Assembly (NCBI GenBank): GCA_031772625.1
Contig: CM062812.1
Coordinates: forward strand, 734,301,714-734,365,713
DNA from: Pinus tabuliformis
Taxonomy: Eukaryota; Streptophyta; Pinopsida; Pinales; Pinaceae
DNA length: 64,000 nt
Direction: 5' to 3'
Shown: positions 26,858-40,004 of the stretch, piece after piece
How positions within the stretch are numbered: position 1 is the first letter of the stretch
How the letters are laid out: each line of letters starts with the position of its first letter
The notes under the pieces: model-generated
Database searches by the model: none
The model's input: only the letters and a program-made list of their open reading frames with translations
What the model was told of the DNA's origin: nothing
Made by a program: the position numbers and the translations under genes

Positions 26858-27826
26858 GGGATAAAAGACATTTAGATACAGTTCAGACTTTGATAATCTG
26901 CAATTATTCTCTTTTGAAAACATATACGATGTTATATCAGTGACTCTGTCATCTGTTACTTGAAATTAATGAAAGAAGGTTGTGTTTGATACATCTTCGT
27001 ATTTTGACTTCTTATTAAGCAGAGGCTTCTGGCGACTCTGGGCCCAGTCATAAGAAGTTTCACTACTCCTTTGTGTTATAGTTTTATATTTAGTCTTGGT
27101 TATTGATTTAATATTCAGTTATTTCGTTTATCATGAATATTTGTGATATTGATTCATAATGCTGTTCAATTAGATTTAGGGTGAAGCCGTGAGATACACT
27201 TAAAGTAGCGCTTTGATTGGAATGGGTGAATTCACGTTGATAGCAGATTGTTGTTCATTTGAATAGATGTTATCATAGATCTTGAGAGATAAGACTCATT
27301 AACATCTACAAATTGCAATATAAATATTTTTCTATGTAGGAATCCTTTGTCGCTATTTGTTGTTCAATTACCGATTCTTGTTCGATTACCGATTGTTGAT
27401 TGCTATTAATTTACTATTGTTGTTCAATTACAAAATGCAGATTGATTTGGGTTGTTATAGATTAACAGTGTTGACTCAATAGTTATAGTTTCTTTACTTG
27501 ATTGAGTATGATTAGTCTTAAGTTCATTTGAATGATTCTAAGTGTAATTCTTATTTTCATTCAGTTTCAATTGATTTCGGAACAAGTTGCATAGAATTGC
27601 AAAGTGTGTCAAAGAGTATTTCTTCCATAGATAGTTCTTTTCAGAATTGTGTGAATTGAATTGAAGAATAAGCCTTTAGTGATTGCGATGATTCATCATT
27701 AGATAACCTCTAGATTTACTGCACATACCGTGCTAGCACTCTTGAGATAAAAAGACTCACCCTGGGTTAACAACTAATGTAGGGATTAAGATTGTTTGTA
27801 AAAGGACATCTTAGTGAGCCAAAATT

Positions 27827-27844
27827 TTCGCACCGTTGCAGGGG
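27827..27844 (+). promoter_or_regulatory. Primer binding site-like motif, non-Met type
   Basis: TTCGCACCGTTGCAGGGG follows the LTR end. It resembles the TGGCGCCGTTGCCGGGG motif common in Athila/Tat elements, which is thought to pair with tRNAs other than initiator Met. It differs from that motif at a few positions. Confidence 0.7.
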
Positions 27845-28069
27845 AGAGTGTTTCAAGTGATTGTTTTTATTTCTTTTCTATAGGAGAATTGGGTTTTAAA
27901 AATGGAAGGTAAGAACGTGCGTACCTAGCAAGTGAAGTGCTTGCTTACCTGCCTGCTTTACAACAAAACCATAGAGGTTAAATAGGAATTTTTCTTATGA
28001 ATTACTAGAAATAAAAAGATAGAAAAAGAGAAAAATCCTCCACCAAAACCGACAAAACCTAAAGGACTA

Positions 28070-29855
28070 GTGAACCTTGGGAGAACGACCTTCATAGATG
28101 AAATCATAAGAAGAGCAGAGTCTCAAGCATCAGTAGGACTCAAGGCTATACTTGGAAAGGGTTCTACTATTATCCCTCAAGCAACAGGATCACCATCTGC
28201 AGCTCATGCTGAGATTCAAAGCCAAGTAGCAAGGTCAAAACAAAGTTTTCAAGCTACAATAAGTTTACACTCTTATCCTCTACAAGAGGGAAAATCCTGT
28301 AACTTAAGAGAAGGAAAAGGAGAAACTAGTGGGGCTACTAAGGTAAAACCACAACCGTTTGAACAAGAATCTCCTGAGATTCTAGACCTAGGAAGTGTTG
28401 TAAAGCCAGTTCAGGTTGCTAACTCTCTTCTTACTCCAGAAGCACCCCTTGAAATCCTCGAAGATTATTGACATATCTTTGATCAAATGGCAGATCAGAC
28501 AGCCCAAGGTCAAACCTCGACATTAGAGTACCCCATAGTTGATCGGATGGCCAATGCCCTTATGAAGGTTATTCCTCTACAGAGCATCCCAACTTTCCAT
28601 GGGATGATCACAGAGGATCCTGGTGCTTTCCTGTTTGTGTTTGATGTCCTCTGTAGAGGGTATGACTATACCACCAACCCCCAAAAGCTGAAAGTATTCC
28701 CTTCCACTCTGAAAGGGGCAGCTCTGAGATGGTTTATCGGTCTAGGTGGGTGAACCATCAATTCTTGGGAGGAAATGGAAACCTCCTTCCTTAAAAGATA
28801 CCAGGGCTTTTGTAAAACTAGGGAACTGAAAGATGAGATTTTCAAGATGACTGCAAATGATAATGAAACACTAGAAGAATTTGTAGAATGATTTAATTAT
28901 AATTTGCAAAGGTATCGACACACTGCCCTACCAAAAGAAGTCCTAAGAGCTATCTTGATTAAGTGAATGAAAAAGGAATGGGTAGAAACTCTAAACTTAA
29001 TGGGAAAAGGAGATATTTCTTAGGAAGATTATGATGAAATTATTCGTTTGTGTATTAGGTGTTTGCGGGGAATCACACGCACAAGAGTAGCTAGCCAAGA
29101 TCCCATGTGTAGAGCAAGCAAACCACATAGTTGAAGTGTAACACAGATGGAGATTGGCAACCTCCTAAAAGGTTTTAAGATGGACATCCTAGGCACTCTT
29201 ACAACACAACTGGACGTCCTACAAGCTAAACAAAAACAGGCTTTAGCAGAACAAAATTTGGCCATATTTTGCCCATGTTGTCGAAAGAAGCACAACCATT
29301 GGGAATGCCCATTAGACATGGTTCATACATGCGCCATCTGTACTAAAGATCACGACACTGAACAATTTCCATCATTACCTGGGCTGAAAGCAGTATTCAA
29401 AGAAGTAGAGGAAGAAACAGAACCGGTATATATGATGAACCAGCATCGACAATGGCAAAATAAACCTACATGTATGTCACAAGACACATCTCAATTCTTT
29501 CCTCCCTCGCAGTTTAATCAATAACAGAACCTTGGGGCATCTTGGCACGGCTAATCACCCTACCATAATTGGCATAGCCCGCCATTCCCTATGACATCTT
29601 GGCCAGCACAATCTTTTCCAGGAAATGGCTGGCCAAATTCTCCTTTTACTCCTGTTTGGAAAGGAAATCCCTATAAATCCCAGTGGCCTGCTTCCACCTC
29701 TCAAAATCCGAATTGGTCTACCAATTGGCAGCAACCTCTAGGGATATCTAATGCACCTATGGGGATGGGCCCTCAACCTCAACCCACACTGTCAGCTCCT
29801 TATGCATTACAACAGAATTCTCAACCTCTTCTATGGCCACAGTTACCAGCTTAGC
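28070..29855 (+). pseudogene. Gag region of Athila/Tat-like element
   Basis: The leader part (28,070-28,471) is Ser/Gln/Pro-rich with no domain. At 28,487-28,753 the Gag core is seen (IPTFHGMITEDPGAFLFVFD, then LKGAALRWFIGL). At 29,147-29,524 a Cys/His-rich zinc-binding stretch, CPCCRKKHNHWECP, is followed by CAICTKDHDTEQFP, the two-finger arrangement of this clade. At 29,591-29,854 follows a Trp/Pro/Gln-rich tail. It is part of a broken fossil. In intact relatives Gag forms the cytoplasmic virus-like particle. Confidence 0.8.
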
Positions 29856-30282
29856 CAAACTTGAATCCTAATAACAGACCAATCCAGTTGGTACAGATTA
29901 TTAAAAACATAGAGTATGAGATTGAGCAGAAAGAATGTAATGAGCTTAGATTGAGGTTAGGACGTGTCATTACCCCTGAGGAAAATAAGGACCAGCCTTC
30001 AATTGAAAATGTCACTCCACCTGTACATATTCCATCTCCTATACATGTTCCACCACTTGTAAATAATACTGAACCAAAGCAAGGGGAAGAAATAGATCAA
30101 GATGATGACCCTAAAAAACTTATAGTCACTTCTCCCTCATTCCCCGAAAGACTAACAATACCTAAACCAATTGCCTACCCTAATTTCAATCTTGTAGGGG
30201 AACTAAAAAATTTGTGTATTGAGATCCCTCTCCAACAGGCCATTCAAGACATTCCCATCTATGACAAAACAATAAAAGAATT

Positions 30283-30744
30283 GTGTGTAAGGAAGCCTAT
30301 GAGGAAGGTAAAAACCTCACCACTATCCATGCTGTAGGAACCTTATCCGATTTAATCTTGGGAGAGGAAACTCCAATAAAGTATGAAGATCTTGGAAACC
30401 CCATAGTGACAGTTCAGATATATGGCCGCTCTTTTCCAAATGCACTAGTTGATTTAGGGGCCGCCATTAACATATTAACAACAAAAACTTGTCAAGCACT
30501 TGGTATTACAGCCTTAGAACCAACCACCACTTTATTAGAACTTGCTAACTCATCAAGGGTAAGACCAGAAGGGACTTTACAAGATATCACAGTTTATGTT
30601 GACTCATGGGAATATCCAGTAGATTTCCTGGTTATAAACCCAAGGAGTAGGTTGGATGGGTATCCTTTGATTCTGGGTCAACCTTGGTTGGAAACAACTA
30701 ATGCATATATTGGTTTCCGAGAAGGTAGTATGACTATTACATAG
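30283..30744 (+). pseudogene. Protease region of Athila/Tat-like element
   Basis: The text FPNALVDLGAAINILT followed by LLELANSSRVRPEGTLQDI and YPLILGQPWLETTNAYI matches the retropepsin-type region of Athila/Tat pol in order and spacing. The family is firm; the copy is a fossil. Confidence 0.8.
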
Positions 30745-31176
30745 GGGGATGCTATAAAAATTATGGTGTTATATCCTCCTGCCAGGCCAAGTTTTCCCAT
30801 TGTAAAAATATGTAAGCAACCACTAGTGTACCTAGAAGAGAGCATCTGTTCACCACTCACAGTAGCAGAGGCATTGGAATTTAAAGATCAGACTGAAGAT
30901 GATGTTATCAACAATTTTATAAATCAGCCAGCTAATGTGAGTAATGTACAGTGTCAGATGTTGAAAGCAATCCTTGATAACGAAGCCATGGAAGATCCCC
31001 TAAAGGATATAGATGACCAACATATTCAGATGACTGCTATTCATAACAACAAACTAGTTGAGATTGAGCCAGGAAAATTTCTAAATATCAATGTTTATCT
31101 GGATAGCGAACAACAACAAAAGCTTATCTAGGTATTGTAGAAAAATAAAGGGGCTTTTGCTTGGGATTATCATGAT

Positions 31177-33854
31177 ATGAATGGTATAGACCCACAACTA
31201 TGTACACACCACATTTATACAGAGAAGGATGTGCGACCCATCCGGCAGCCTCAACAGAGGTTGAACCCACACCTCAAGGATATCGTGAAAGAGGAATTGC
31301 AGAAGCTACTAGATGTAAACTTTATTTATCCCATCTCGGACAGTAAATGGGTCTCTCCACTGGTGGGAATCCCTAAGAAAAATCGGAAGTGGCATATCTG
31401 TGTAGACTATCGAGAGCTAAACAAGGCAACACAAAAAGATCACTTCCCCCTCCCATTCATTGATCATGTCCTTGATACAATGGCACGGAAGTAGTTATTC
31501 TCCCTTTTAGACGACTTCAGTGGTTACAATAAAATTCAGATTGCCCCTGAAGACCAAGACAAAACAACCTTCACCTATACCTGGGGCACATTCACATATA
31601 GGGTATTACCATTTGGCTTGTGAAATGCCCCAACCATGTTTCAGAGAGTTATACTAAACATATTTTCCTATCTAATAAATGAAGGACTTGAGGTATACAT
31701 GGATGACTTTACTCCATATGGGGATGATTTTCATCAAGCATTGCAAACGCTAGAAAAGGTCTTAGAACGATGCATCGCTACCAGGTTATGTTTAAGTAAT
31801 GTCAAGTGTCACATGATGATGACCGAGGGCATGATCCTAGGACATTACATCTATGCAGCACGAATACAGGTAGATCTAGCAAAAATACAGGTAATTCTTT
31901 TACTGCCCACCCCCTGCACCCAAACAGAGGTACATAGTTTCTTGGGATATGTAGGTTATTATCCCAGGTTTATCAAGAATTTTTCACAGATTGCGGCACC
32001 CTTATATGCTCTAACTAGGAATGTTGATTTCAGTAGGTATGATAAGTGTGGTACAACTTTTGCAGGTTTAAAGAAACTAGTCTCAACAACACCAGTATTT
32101 CGTGGACCAAACTGGGAGCTGCCTTTACACATCTCCATGGACGCATCAGATGTAGCTATAGGCATTGTCCTCAACCAGGAGGGGGACAAGAAACCTTATG
32201 CTATATATTATATTAGCAAAAATGTCACTCCTGTAGAACTCAATTATACAGTGACACAAAAAGAATTCTTAGCTGTTATTTGTGTAATAAACAGATTTAG
32301 ACATTATATAACCAGCTACCAAGTCTTTGTGTACACTGATCACTCTGCCATTCGGTATCTAGCTAATAAACTAGTAAAAAATGGTCGAGTAACACAATGG
32401 CTATTGCTTTTGCAGGAGTTTGACATTACTATCAAAGATTGTCCAAGGAAGGAAAATCCAGTTGCTGATTTTCTATCTCAAATCCCGAAGGTTAACGATC
32501 CACTGGTGGTAGATGACCAATTTTTGGATGAACACCTATTTGTCATGGCATTTAAGACACCATGGTACAGAGATGTGGCAAGTTATCTAGTAGTAGGGAA
32601 GTTACCTAAACATTTAATGACAAGAGAAAGAAAACTGATTGTTCAGCGCAATGCCCAGTTCTCTTAGATAGGCGGATATCTTTTTCATACAGGGGCCAAC
32701 ATGTGTATACGTAGATGTATCTGTGAGGATTAGATCCATGACATTCTGAAGCATTGCCATAACGAACCCTGTGGGGGAGATTTCATAGACAGAAGGACAA
32801 GACATAAGGTATTACAAATGGGCTATTATTGGCCCACTATTTTTAAGGATGCTAAAAAATATGCCGAAGCTTGCTATCGTTGCCAAAGGATGGGCTGACC
32901 TGACCAATCTGATGAAATGCCTCTACAGCTACAATTAGTCATAAAACCTTTTGAGTGTTGGGCATTGGACTTCATAGGTCCATTCCATCTGCCATCCAAT
33001 CAGAAGGCCTATATATTGGTAGCCACGGATTATGTGACAAAATGGGTGGAAACAATAGATTTACCAAGAGCCATAGAGGAAGCAGTGATTAACTTCCTTT
33101 TTGGGGTATTTGTGCGATATGGATTACCATGAGAAGTGATTATAGATGGGGGAAAGCAATTCATAGGGCACAAGATTACTACCACTCCCAAAAACCATCA
33201 TGTCACGCACAAGATCACTTCTCCGTATCACCCGCAGGCAAATGGGAAGGTCGAGAGCACGAATAAGGTCATAGAAGCAATTTTGACCAAGACAGTCTCA
33301 ACACACCAGTGACATTGGATTGCTAGAATGAAAGAGGCCTTGTGGGCTTATCGTATGACTTAGAGAAATACTACTAGATACTCTCCCTACCAGCTTGTGA
33401 TCGGTAAAGAACCAACTTTTCCAATCGAATTCAAAATAAAGACTCTAAGGATGACCTAGGAAGTGGGTCTGGATTTAATAGAAGCCTAGACCAAGCATCT
33501 TCAGCAGATTAACAAACTAGATGAGGCTTGATTGATTGCATTGTAGCGAACTGCAATAATATAGTAGCAAAGGGCAAAATGGCATGATAGCCTTATCTAG
33601 AAGAAAATGTTTCAAAAAGTGGATTTGGCACTTCTGTACGATTCCAAATTCTAGGACCTCTCGAGAAAGTTGCAAACAAGATGGCTCAACCCTTATGAGT
33701 TTCAAGAAGTACATAACAATGGTACTCTTACCTTGACCACCATAGACGGATTCAGCCATTCCTTTAAGGTAAACGGGCATCGAGTACGCCTCTATCATCA
33801 ATCGCTTACCAAGGAGTCTTTCTGCAAGCAAGTACGCGAGGACCCCTCCATGTA
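31177..33854 (+). pseudogene. RT, RNase H and integrase of Athila/Tat-like element
   Basis: Reverse transcriptase blocks run from about 31,177 (RRLNP-like start, YPISDSKWVSPL, CVDYRELNKATQKDHFPLPF) through YMDDFTPYGDDF near 31,700. RNase H follows at 32,100-32,500 (ISMDASDVAIGIVLNQ, VYTDHSAIRYLANK, then NPVADFLSQ). Integrase is at 32,700-33,450 (CYRCQRM zinc region, WALDFIGPF, YVTKWVE, SPYHPQANG). A C-terminal region, FKVNGHRVRLYHQ, ends near 33,854. All parts sit in canonical Ty3/Gypsy order; the region is interrupted several times and non-functional. Confidence 0.9.
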
Positions 33855-34009
33855 AATTCTAGCTGTAGGGAATGATAACCCAGCAGATTTTCCTTTAAAA
33901 AAATGAAATTTCTTGAGAAATTATAAATAATGTACATACCTTTGTAGGCATCACCATGTAAATAAGATTTTTTTTCTTTTAGGAAATTTCATTTTCCTCT
34001 TCTTTGTTC

Positions 34010-35475
34010 TTTTGTTGTTCAAACAATTAAACGTTTGTTGTTCAATTGATTGAACAACACATTTGCCTTATGTTCTATTTTGTTGTTCAAACAATTGAGC
34101 GTTTGCCGTTTAACTAATCAAACAACACATTTTTCTTTATTTTATTTCGAAGTTCAAACAATTGAATGTTTGTCGTTCAATTAATTGAACAACACATTTT
34201 TCTTTCGTTTATTTCACTATTCAAACAATTGAACGTTTGCCATTCAATTAATTGAACAACACATTTTTCTTTCTTTTATTTCACTATTCAAACAATTGAA
34301 CGTTTGTCGTTCAATTGATTGAACAACACATTTTATTTTTGTTTTTTGTTGTTCAAACAATTGAATGTTTGTCATTCAATTGATTGAAAAACACATTTTT
34401 TTTTTTTTTCGTTGTTCAAACAATCGAACGTCTGTCGTTCAATTGATTGAACAACACATTTTCTTTTTTGTTTTTCGTTGTTCAAACAATCAAACATTTG
34501 TCGTTCAATTGATTGAACAACACATTTTCTTTTTTCCTTTTTGTTGTTCAAACAATTGAATGTTTGTTGTTCAATTGATTGAGTAACACATTTTCTCTTC
34601 TTTTTTTTTTTCATTGTTCAAACAATTGAACGTTTCCCATTCAATTGATTAAACAACACATTTTCCTTTTGTTTTTCGCTCTTCAAACAATTGAACATTT
34701 GTCATTCAATTGATTGAACAACACATTTGATTTTTTTGTTTTTCGCTATTCAAACAATCAAACGTTTGCCATTCAATTGATTGAACAATACATTTTGTTC
34801 CTTTTGTTTTTTGTTGTTCAAAAAATTGAACATTTGCCGTTCAATTGATTGAACAACACATTTTCTTTCTTTATATTTCATTGTTGAAACAATTAAATGT
34901 TTGTCGTTCAATTTATTGAACAACACACTTTCCTTTTTATTTTTTGTTGTTCAAACAATTGAACGTTTGGCATTCAATTGATTGAACAACACATTTTCTT
35001 CTTTGCTTTTTTCAATGTTCAAACAATTGAACATTTTCTGCTCAATTGATTGAATAGTACAATTTTCCTTTTATTTGTTTTCGTTGCTCCAAACTAGTGA
35101 ATGATTGTTGTTTAATTAATTGAACAACGTTTTTTATTATTATTTGTTTTCGCTACCCAAGCAATTGAATTATTGTCGTTCAATTGATTGAACACCATAC
35201 TTTCCTTTTTGTTTTCATTGTTCAAACCATTGAACAACTGTCATTTAATTGATTGAACAACACAATTTGTTTTCATTTGTTTTCACTGTTCAAACAATTT
35301 AATGACTACCATTCAATTGATTGAACAACACATTTTGTTTTTATTTTTGATTTCGTCGTTTGAACAATTGAACAACTACCATTCAATTGATTGAACATCA
35401 TTTTTTTTTTTTTTTTGATTGATTTCGTTGTGCAAACAATTGAACGATTGTCATTCAATCAATTGAATATCACCT
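34010..35475. repeat. Tandem array, about 22 copies of a 66-68 bp unit
   Basis: Each unit has TTCAAACAATTGAACGTTTG, then TCGTTCAATTGATTGAACAA and CACATTTT plus a T-rich spacer of variable length. Unit starts fall at about 34,018, 34,086, 34,152, 34,220, 34,288, 34,352 and so on to about 35,430. Each unit holds the near-palindrome TTCAATTGATTGAA. Later copies (after about 35,080) are more diverged. It lies between integrase and the accessory region of the Athila/Tat-like element. Frames across it on both strands are repeat artefacts. Confidence 0.95.
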
Positions 35476-36823
35476 TTTAAGAAGCTAAATTGTGAATTTT
35501 TCTCATTTTTCTCTTGATCATTATGTCGTTTTCTTCTTCTTTTGTATTCCAAATAAGCACCATCTCAACTGATTTGTGCCTCTTCTAAAGAAAAATGGTA
35601 GTAATAATATCATTATGACTTCTAAAAGCCTTTGTTGGTTATCTTTATCCATAAGCTAATACGGTTTATCTTTATAATGAATGTCTGAACATCTTTTCTT
35701 TTTGACACATCATGAAATGATTCATTATCCTTAATCCATGCTGGCTTATCTTTATACTCCCAAACGTATGAAGCTCATTGGTATAATGTTAAGGGGATAA
35801 AAGTATAATACTTTCATTGGCATCTTTTTACTTCTTACACCATCCCTGACTCTTAAGGAGAAAATGAGCCCCCTTCTTTTACAAGAAATATCCCAAAAGA
35901 AAAATAAAATAGAAAAATGCTTAAAACATTGTCTAAACAAAATAGGCGGTCTCATCACAAGCCAACCTACCATGATCATAAGGATGTAATAGGTGACATT
36001 CCAATTTGGCTACCGAACCAAGGCAATGACCTTCTTGATAATTAATTTTCATAAGAATAGGGGGTCTCATCACGAGCCAACCTGATCATTTTGTTACACC
36101 TTGGTGAGTGGCACTATGGCTATCTGGTCACCATGCCAGCATAGTGGTCTATTTGTGACAAAAGAAAGAAAAATTAACTGTAAGAAGAACTCTGATTCAT
36201 TTGGGAGGGTTAAAAAGCAACCCTCCCGAGGCTATGTATGTTTGCTGGCAGCAGTGGTTCTGCTTGTGGTATTGGAGTATCATCCTATATTGCCATATGA
36301 TATCTACCTCTTATCACCTATGACATAATTTCTAAGGAAAATTTCCATTTGGTAGCACTTTTACAAGCCGAATAACATGGTGACTTTAATCTATATTTAT
36401 TATATTCCATATGTTTGAGCATTAAATGACAGTGATTAAACATATACCACCAATTATGCTGACGTGATTAATTCTGCTCATAGTAAAGATCTTTGACATA
36501 ATGATTTAAAATTGTTGTTTTTGTTTGATTTAGCTAATTCATGTCTGATGACGGATATTGCTTAAATGCTTTACTGATTTTCATGTTGTGTTTTTAGATT
36601 GGTTGCTGGCATTTATTTCACATTAGTCTATTTGCTTCTTTTCCGCGTGTTGAAAGGACATGGATGCCCTTTTCTCGTCAGAGGGGGGATGGCCTACATA
36701 TGGACGACACGTATCCCAGTTATGGATAACTATGTGACAATCATTCGGATTACCTCCAGAGTACGAACTGCATGATGAGCATGAATGTGTAATAATTAGC
36801 AGGAAATTCTGATTGGATGAAGA
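35476..36823 (+). other. Untranslated spacer of Athila/Tat-like element
   Basis: No coding domain. Two short direct repeats around GGTCTCATCACAAGCCAACCT (first 20 bases) occur near 35,948 and GGTCTCATCACGAGCCAACC near 36,062. Otherwise unassigned. Confidence 0.5.
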
Positions 36824-39715
36824 ATGGAAACCATTATGGTGGACATGCGAACTTACGATTTTGCGTTAAGTATGGCTGACAGGATGAACGATTTAACTAA
36901 AGACAATAATAATTATCCAAGTAGCGTCATTTCCTTGATAATTGTTCTAATATACATTGATGTTGTTTTGCATTACAAGGGTAAAACACAATTGTATATA
37001 GAAGAACCAGCCTCATGTGTAGCAGCTATGGGTGGAAGAGAAATCCAGAGTGAACCTCCAGTACTGATGGTGTCTTATCAAGCTCATGAAATCCTTGAAT
37101 GCGCTGGCTGGCTGCAGTATTTAAACAGGTTGTAGGGATTCCATGAAGAGCTAATAGTGGAATTTCTGTAAAATCTGCAGAATGGTAGTATAGTGGTCAA
37201 AGACATAAGCATGATGGTTTCTGAAGAAGTCCTAGCCAAGGTCACCAGACTTCTAGTAGAAGGGGTGAAATGGGCAGACAAACGCGTCCTTTTATAAAAC
37301 ACAATTAAAGCATTTCAGGACCCGAGCGAGTGGCTAGTACAAACAAGGAAAGGAATTCATCCTTTAGCGTTGCAACAACCGTGGCGAGAACTGGCAGTCA
37401 TCATCCAAAGATATATCACCTATGACAATCAACATGATGCGGTAAAGCCCCGACAACTAAAACTCCTAGCCATTTTAAAGAAAAGAATTTCAGTTAATTT
37501 ATCATTTTATTTGAACTCCCTGTTACATGATGTTTCCTGATGGGTAAGGACAGCCAAGGACCCACATAGTGTAGTCAACCATCATGGGTTAATTAAGTTA
37601 ATTATCACAAATAGATTGGCACAACAACAATTAACATCGGACAGTATCATAAATCCTACCTTGGCTCCACCCTTGGAAAATGCGGAAACAAAGCAAAAAG
37701 GGCCAAGAACCCCAGGCCCAAAGAGAATACTAAAGAGAAAGAGCCCCTATGTACCCCTAGAATCAGTTAAGAAAAGGCGCTCTGTGTGAGTAAAATCCCA
37801 ATGGCGCATCCCAATCCAAGCAGAGGAAGCCAGACCATCCCGCACACCTCCTCTTAGTCCCCAAGACCCTGCATTGCAAGACTATGAGGAGGAAGTGGTG
37901 AGGGTTTTAGGAAGCATGGGAGTGTTTACTACAGGTAGGGAACATCCATGGAACATTGAAAAACAGAATTGTACCCCTGACAAGTCGGCCCCTCTTGACA
38001 ATTCCAGTCATGAACAAACCGAGCCATGCACTGATCCCATGGAGGAATAGAGGGAGTCAATTCCTTCAATGGAAACACTCCTCAAAGCTTAGGTACATGA
38101 AGGAGAAGCCAACAAAAAGGAAACTCAAATAGTAGGCATTGGTCCAGTGGACCCCCCAGCAGAAGGAAATCCTAAACATGAAAACTTGAGAGATGTCAAT
38201 TAACCAAATGATACTCCCTTTTCAAAGTCCCCTGTGGATGAGGCCTACCAAGGAGAAGACCATGAGAATGATAATTGTTCAGGAGATACCATTGCATTGG
38301 GATCTCTTGAAAATGAAATACATAATAATTATGAGTTGGAAGGAAAAATTCCACCAAAAGACACAGTTCCAATTGGGAACATCCCTAATGATGACATAGT
38401 ACAGCTTGTACAGGTAGTAGAGGATAACGTAACTTTAGACGAAGGCCCTAGAGTAGAGAAGCCATATAGAGCTAGACTTCAAAAGGTGCTCAGGAAGTAC
38501 AGAAAATAGAAACAAGTAATAAGTCAACTAAAATACTGGTTGAAAGAGGCAACCAGAACCAAGAAAGTGAAAGTGGAAATAGAAACTGCAGGAACACAAA
38601 TAGAACAATGTTCTACAAAGGATGTTGAGACTCAAATACAGTTTCTTGAGGTTTGTCCAAAAGAAACCCAGACTAAGCCAGCTATGATAGAATACACTGC
38701 CATGCAAACTGAGGAGCCCAGTATCTTTTCATAGGGAACTCAAACAGACCACCCCACTGCAGACATTGCTTTCCAAATAGATGTTGAGGAAGATGTTCGA
38801 GTAATTCAAGAAGCAGCTGAAGCTGCTATGAAAACTGACCCTACAGAGACCCAGGATGTAGAGACCCAAACATATGAAACACCCTTTACACCCGCTTGGT
38901 AAGAGAGGTCATTATCAGAAAATTACAAAATGAGCTATTGATGGTTCACTAAGAACTGGCTTAGCACAAGGAAAAGGTTGTCCCTCTACATGAACATCAA
39001 GGGTTAAAGAGTAAGTTTGAAGCACTTACCAAGAGTGAAGATGAGACCTTTGCTCAATATAAGGCTGAGCAAAAGAAGGTTGAAAATTTAGAGGGTCAAT
39101 TGCAAAAAGCTAGAGATCCAATGGAGACTTTTTGGTCTCTCAATTCAGACACCCTATCTTTCTGAGCTCCTACCACAAACTATGGTTTATTTCTCATGGA
39201 AAGATACCTCTTGTTAAAAGTTAAGGTCGTTAAGGCTGGTAAACTGGTAGAGATTAAAACCACTCCTGACTTTATGAAATTCTTCAGAGAGCATGATGAG
39301 AAGGTTCAACGCCTCCTTTGTGAACTCTATATGCATAATTTTGTTTTAGAGGATGATAGGGACACCCACCCTGCCCCTTTTATAGGAGACATTCAATTTC
39401 AGGAATTCCTCTCGTTTTCTTACAATCAGCTAAAAAGGGCCAACGCTCACAAAACTTTTAGAAGACGCGAGTGTGGCATTGACCTATGGGTCAGAGGGGA
39501 CCCTACACACCCATTACTCCTATCTGTCAGGCATAAACAGTTTATGAAAAAAGACGGTGTCGCAGGCAAATTGGGGCCACTGCATACTGATATCATTCAG
39601 CCCAGAAAGGAATACTTCCAGGACATTAAAGATGAAGCCTTGGCTGCATCAAGGCAGAGGTGGGAAGTCTCCAGTAACATTGTGAGGGGCCAAGAGTCAT
39701 TCAGATATTGAAACT
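36824..39715 (+). pseudogene. Accessory region downstream of pol, unknown function
   Basis: Several frames lie between the array and the 3' LTR, on the sense strand. One at 36,824-37,135 has a hydrophobic stretch (ISLIIVLIYIDVVL). A basic, Pro-rich part lies near 37,660-37,800. An acidic part at 38,234-38,509 and a frame at 38,540-38,734 contain repeated TQT/TQI words (VETQI, KETQTK). A Lys/Glu-rich, probably coiled-coil stretch lies near 38,990-39,120. A 171-codon frame at 39,196-39,711 (MERYLLLKVKVVKAGK...) is rich in charged residues. I recognise no enzyme domain. Athila elements are known to carry extra 3' genes, sometimes envelope-like and expressed by splicing, but nothing here clearly resembles an envelope. 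Broken fossil. Confidence 0.6.
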
Positions 39716-40004
39716 TCCAAGCTACCTCTTCCCATTTTTATAAATATAGAAATATGATTTTAACAATGGGGCCAAATTGGATAGGATATCGTTACAGAAC
39801 ACCAATCATATTGTACCTTCCTGATCAATACCATAGTGATTATAACTTAAAGGATCATGAGGTAACCTAGGCTTTCACTATCCTTAAGCAAAAGAATGGT
39901 TTTAGGAATTACAAGGAGGAAGTATACCCTGCTTATTCCCTCACTCAATTGCATCTAAACTATACGCTTGCATGAGGACGTGCAACAAGGTAAGCTAGGG
40001 AGTA

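Larger units (their letters stand above)
26460..27824 (+). repeat. 5' LTR of Athila/Tat-like element
   Basis: Starts TGTTGGGACATGAAAAAGG and ends GTGAGCCAAAA. The ends form a short imperfect inverted repeat (TGTTGG/CCAAAA). It matches 40,005-41,368 in length and order throughout. Confidence 0.9.

Noticed and set aside
34010-35475. CRISPR-like regular repeats, and short frames on both strands
   Set aside because: The units abut with only T-rich spacers that are not unique, the unit is about 67 bp and degenerate, and the host is a plant; it is a tandem array within a retroelement.
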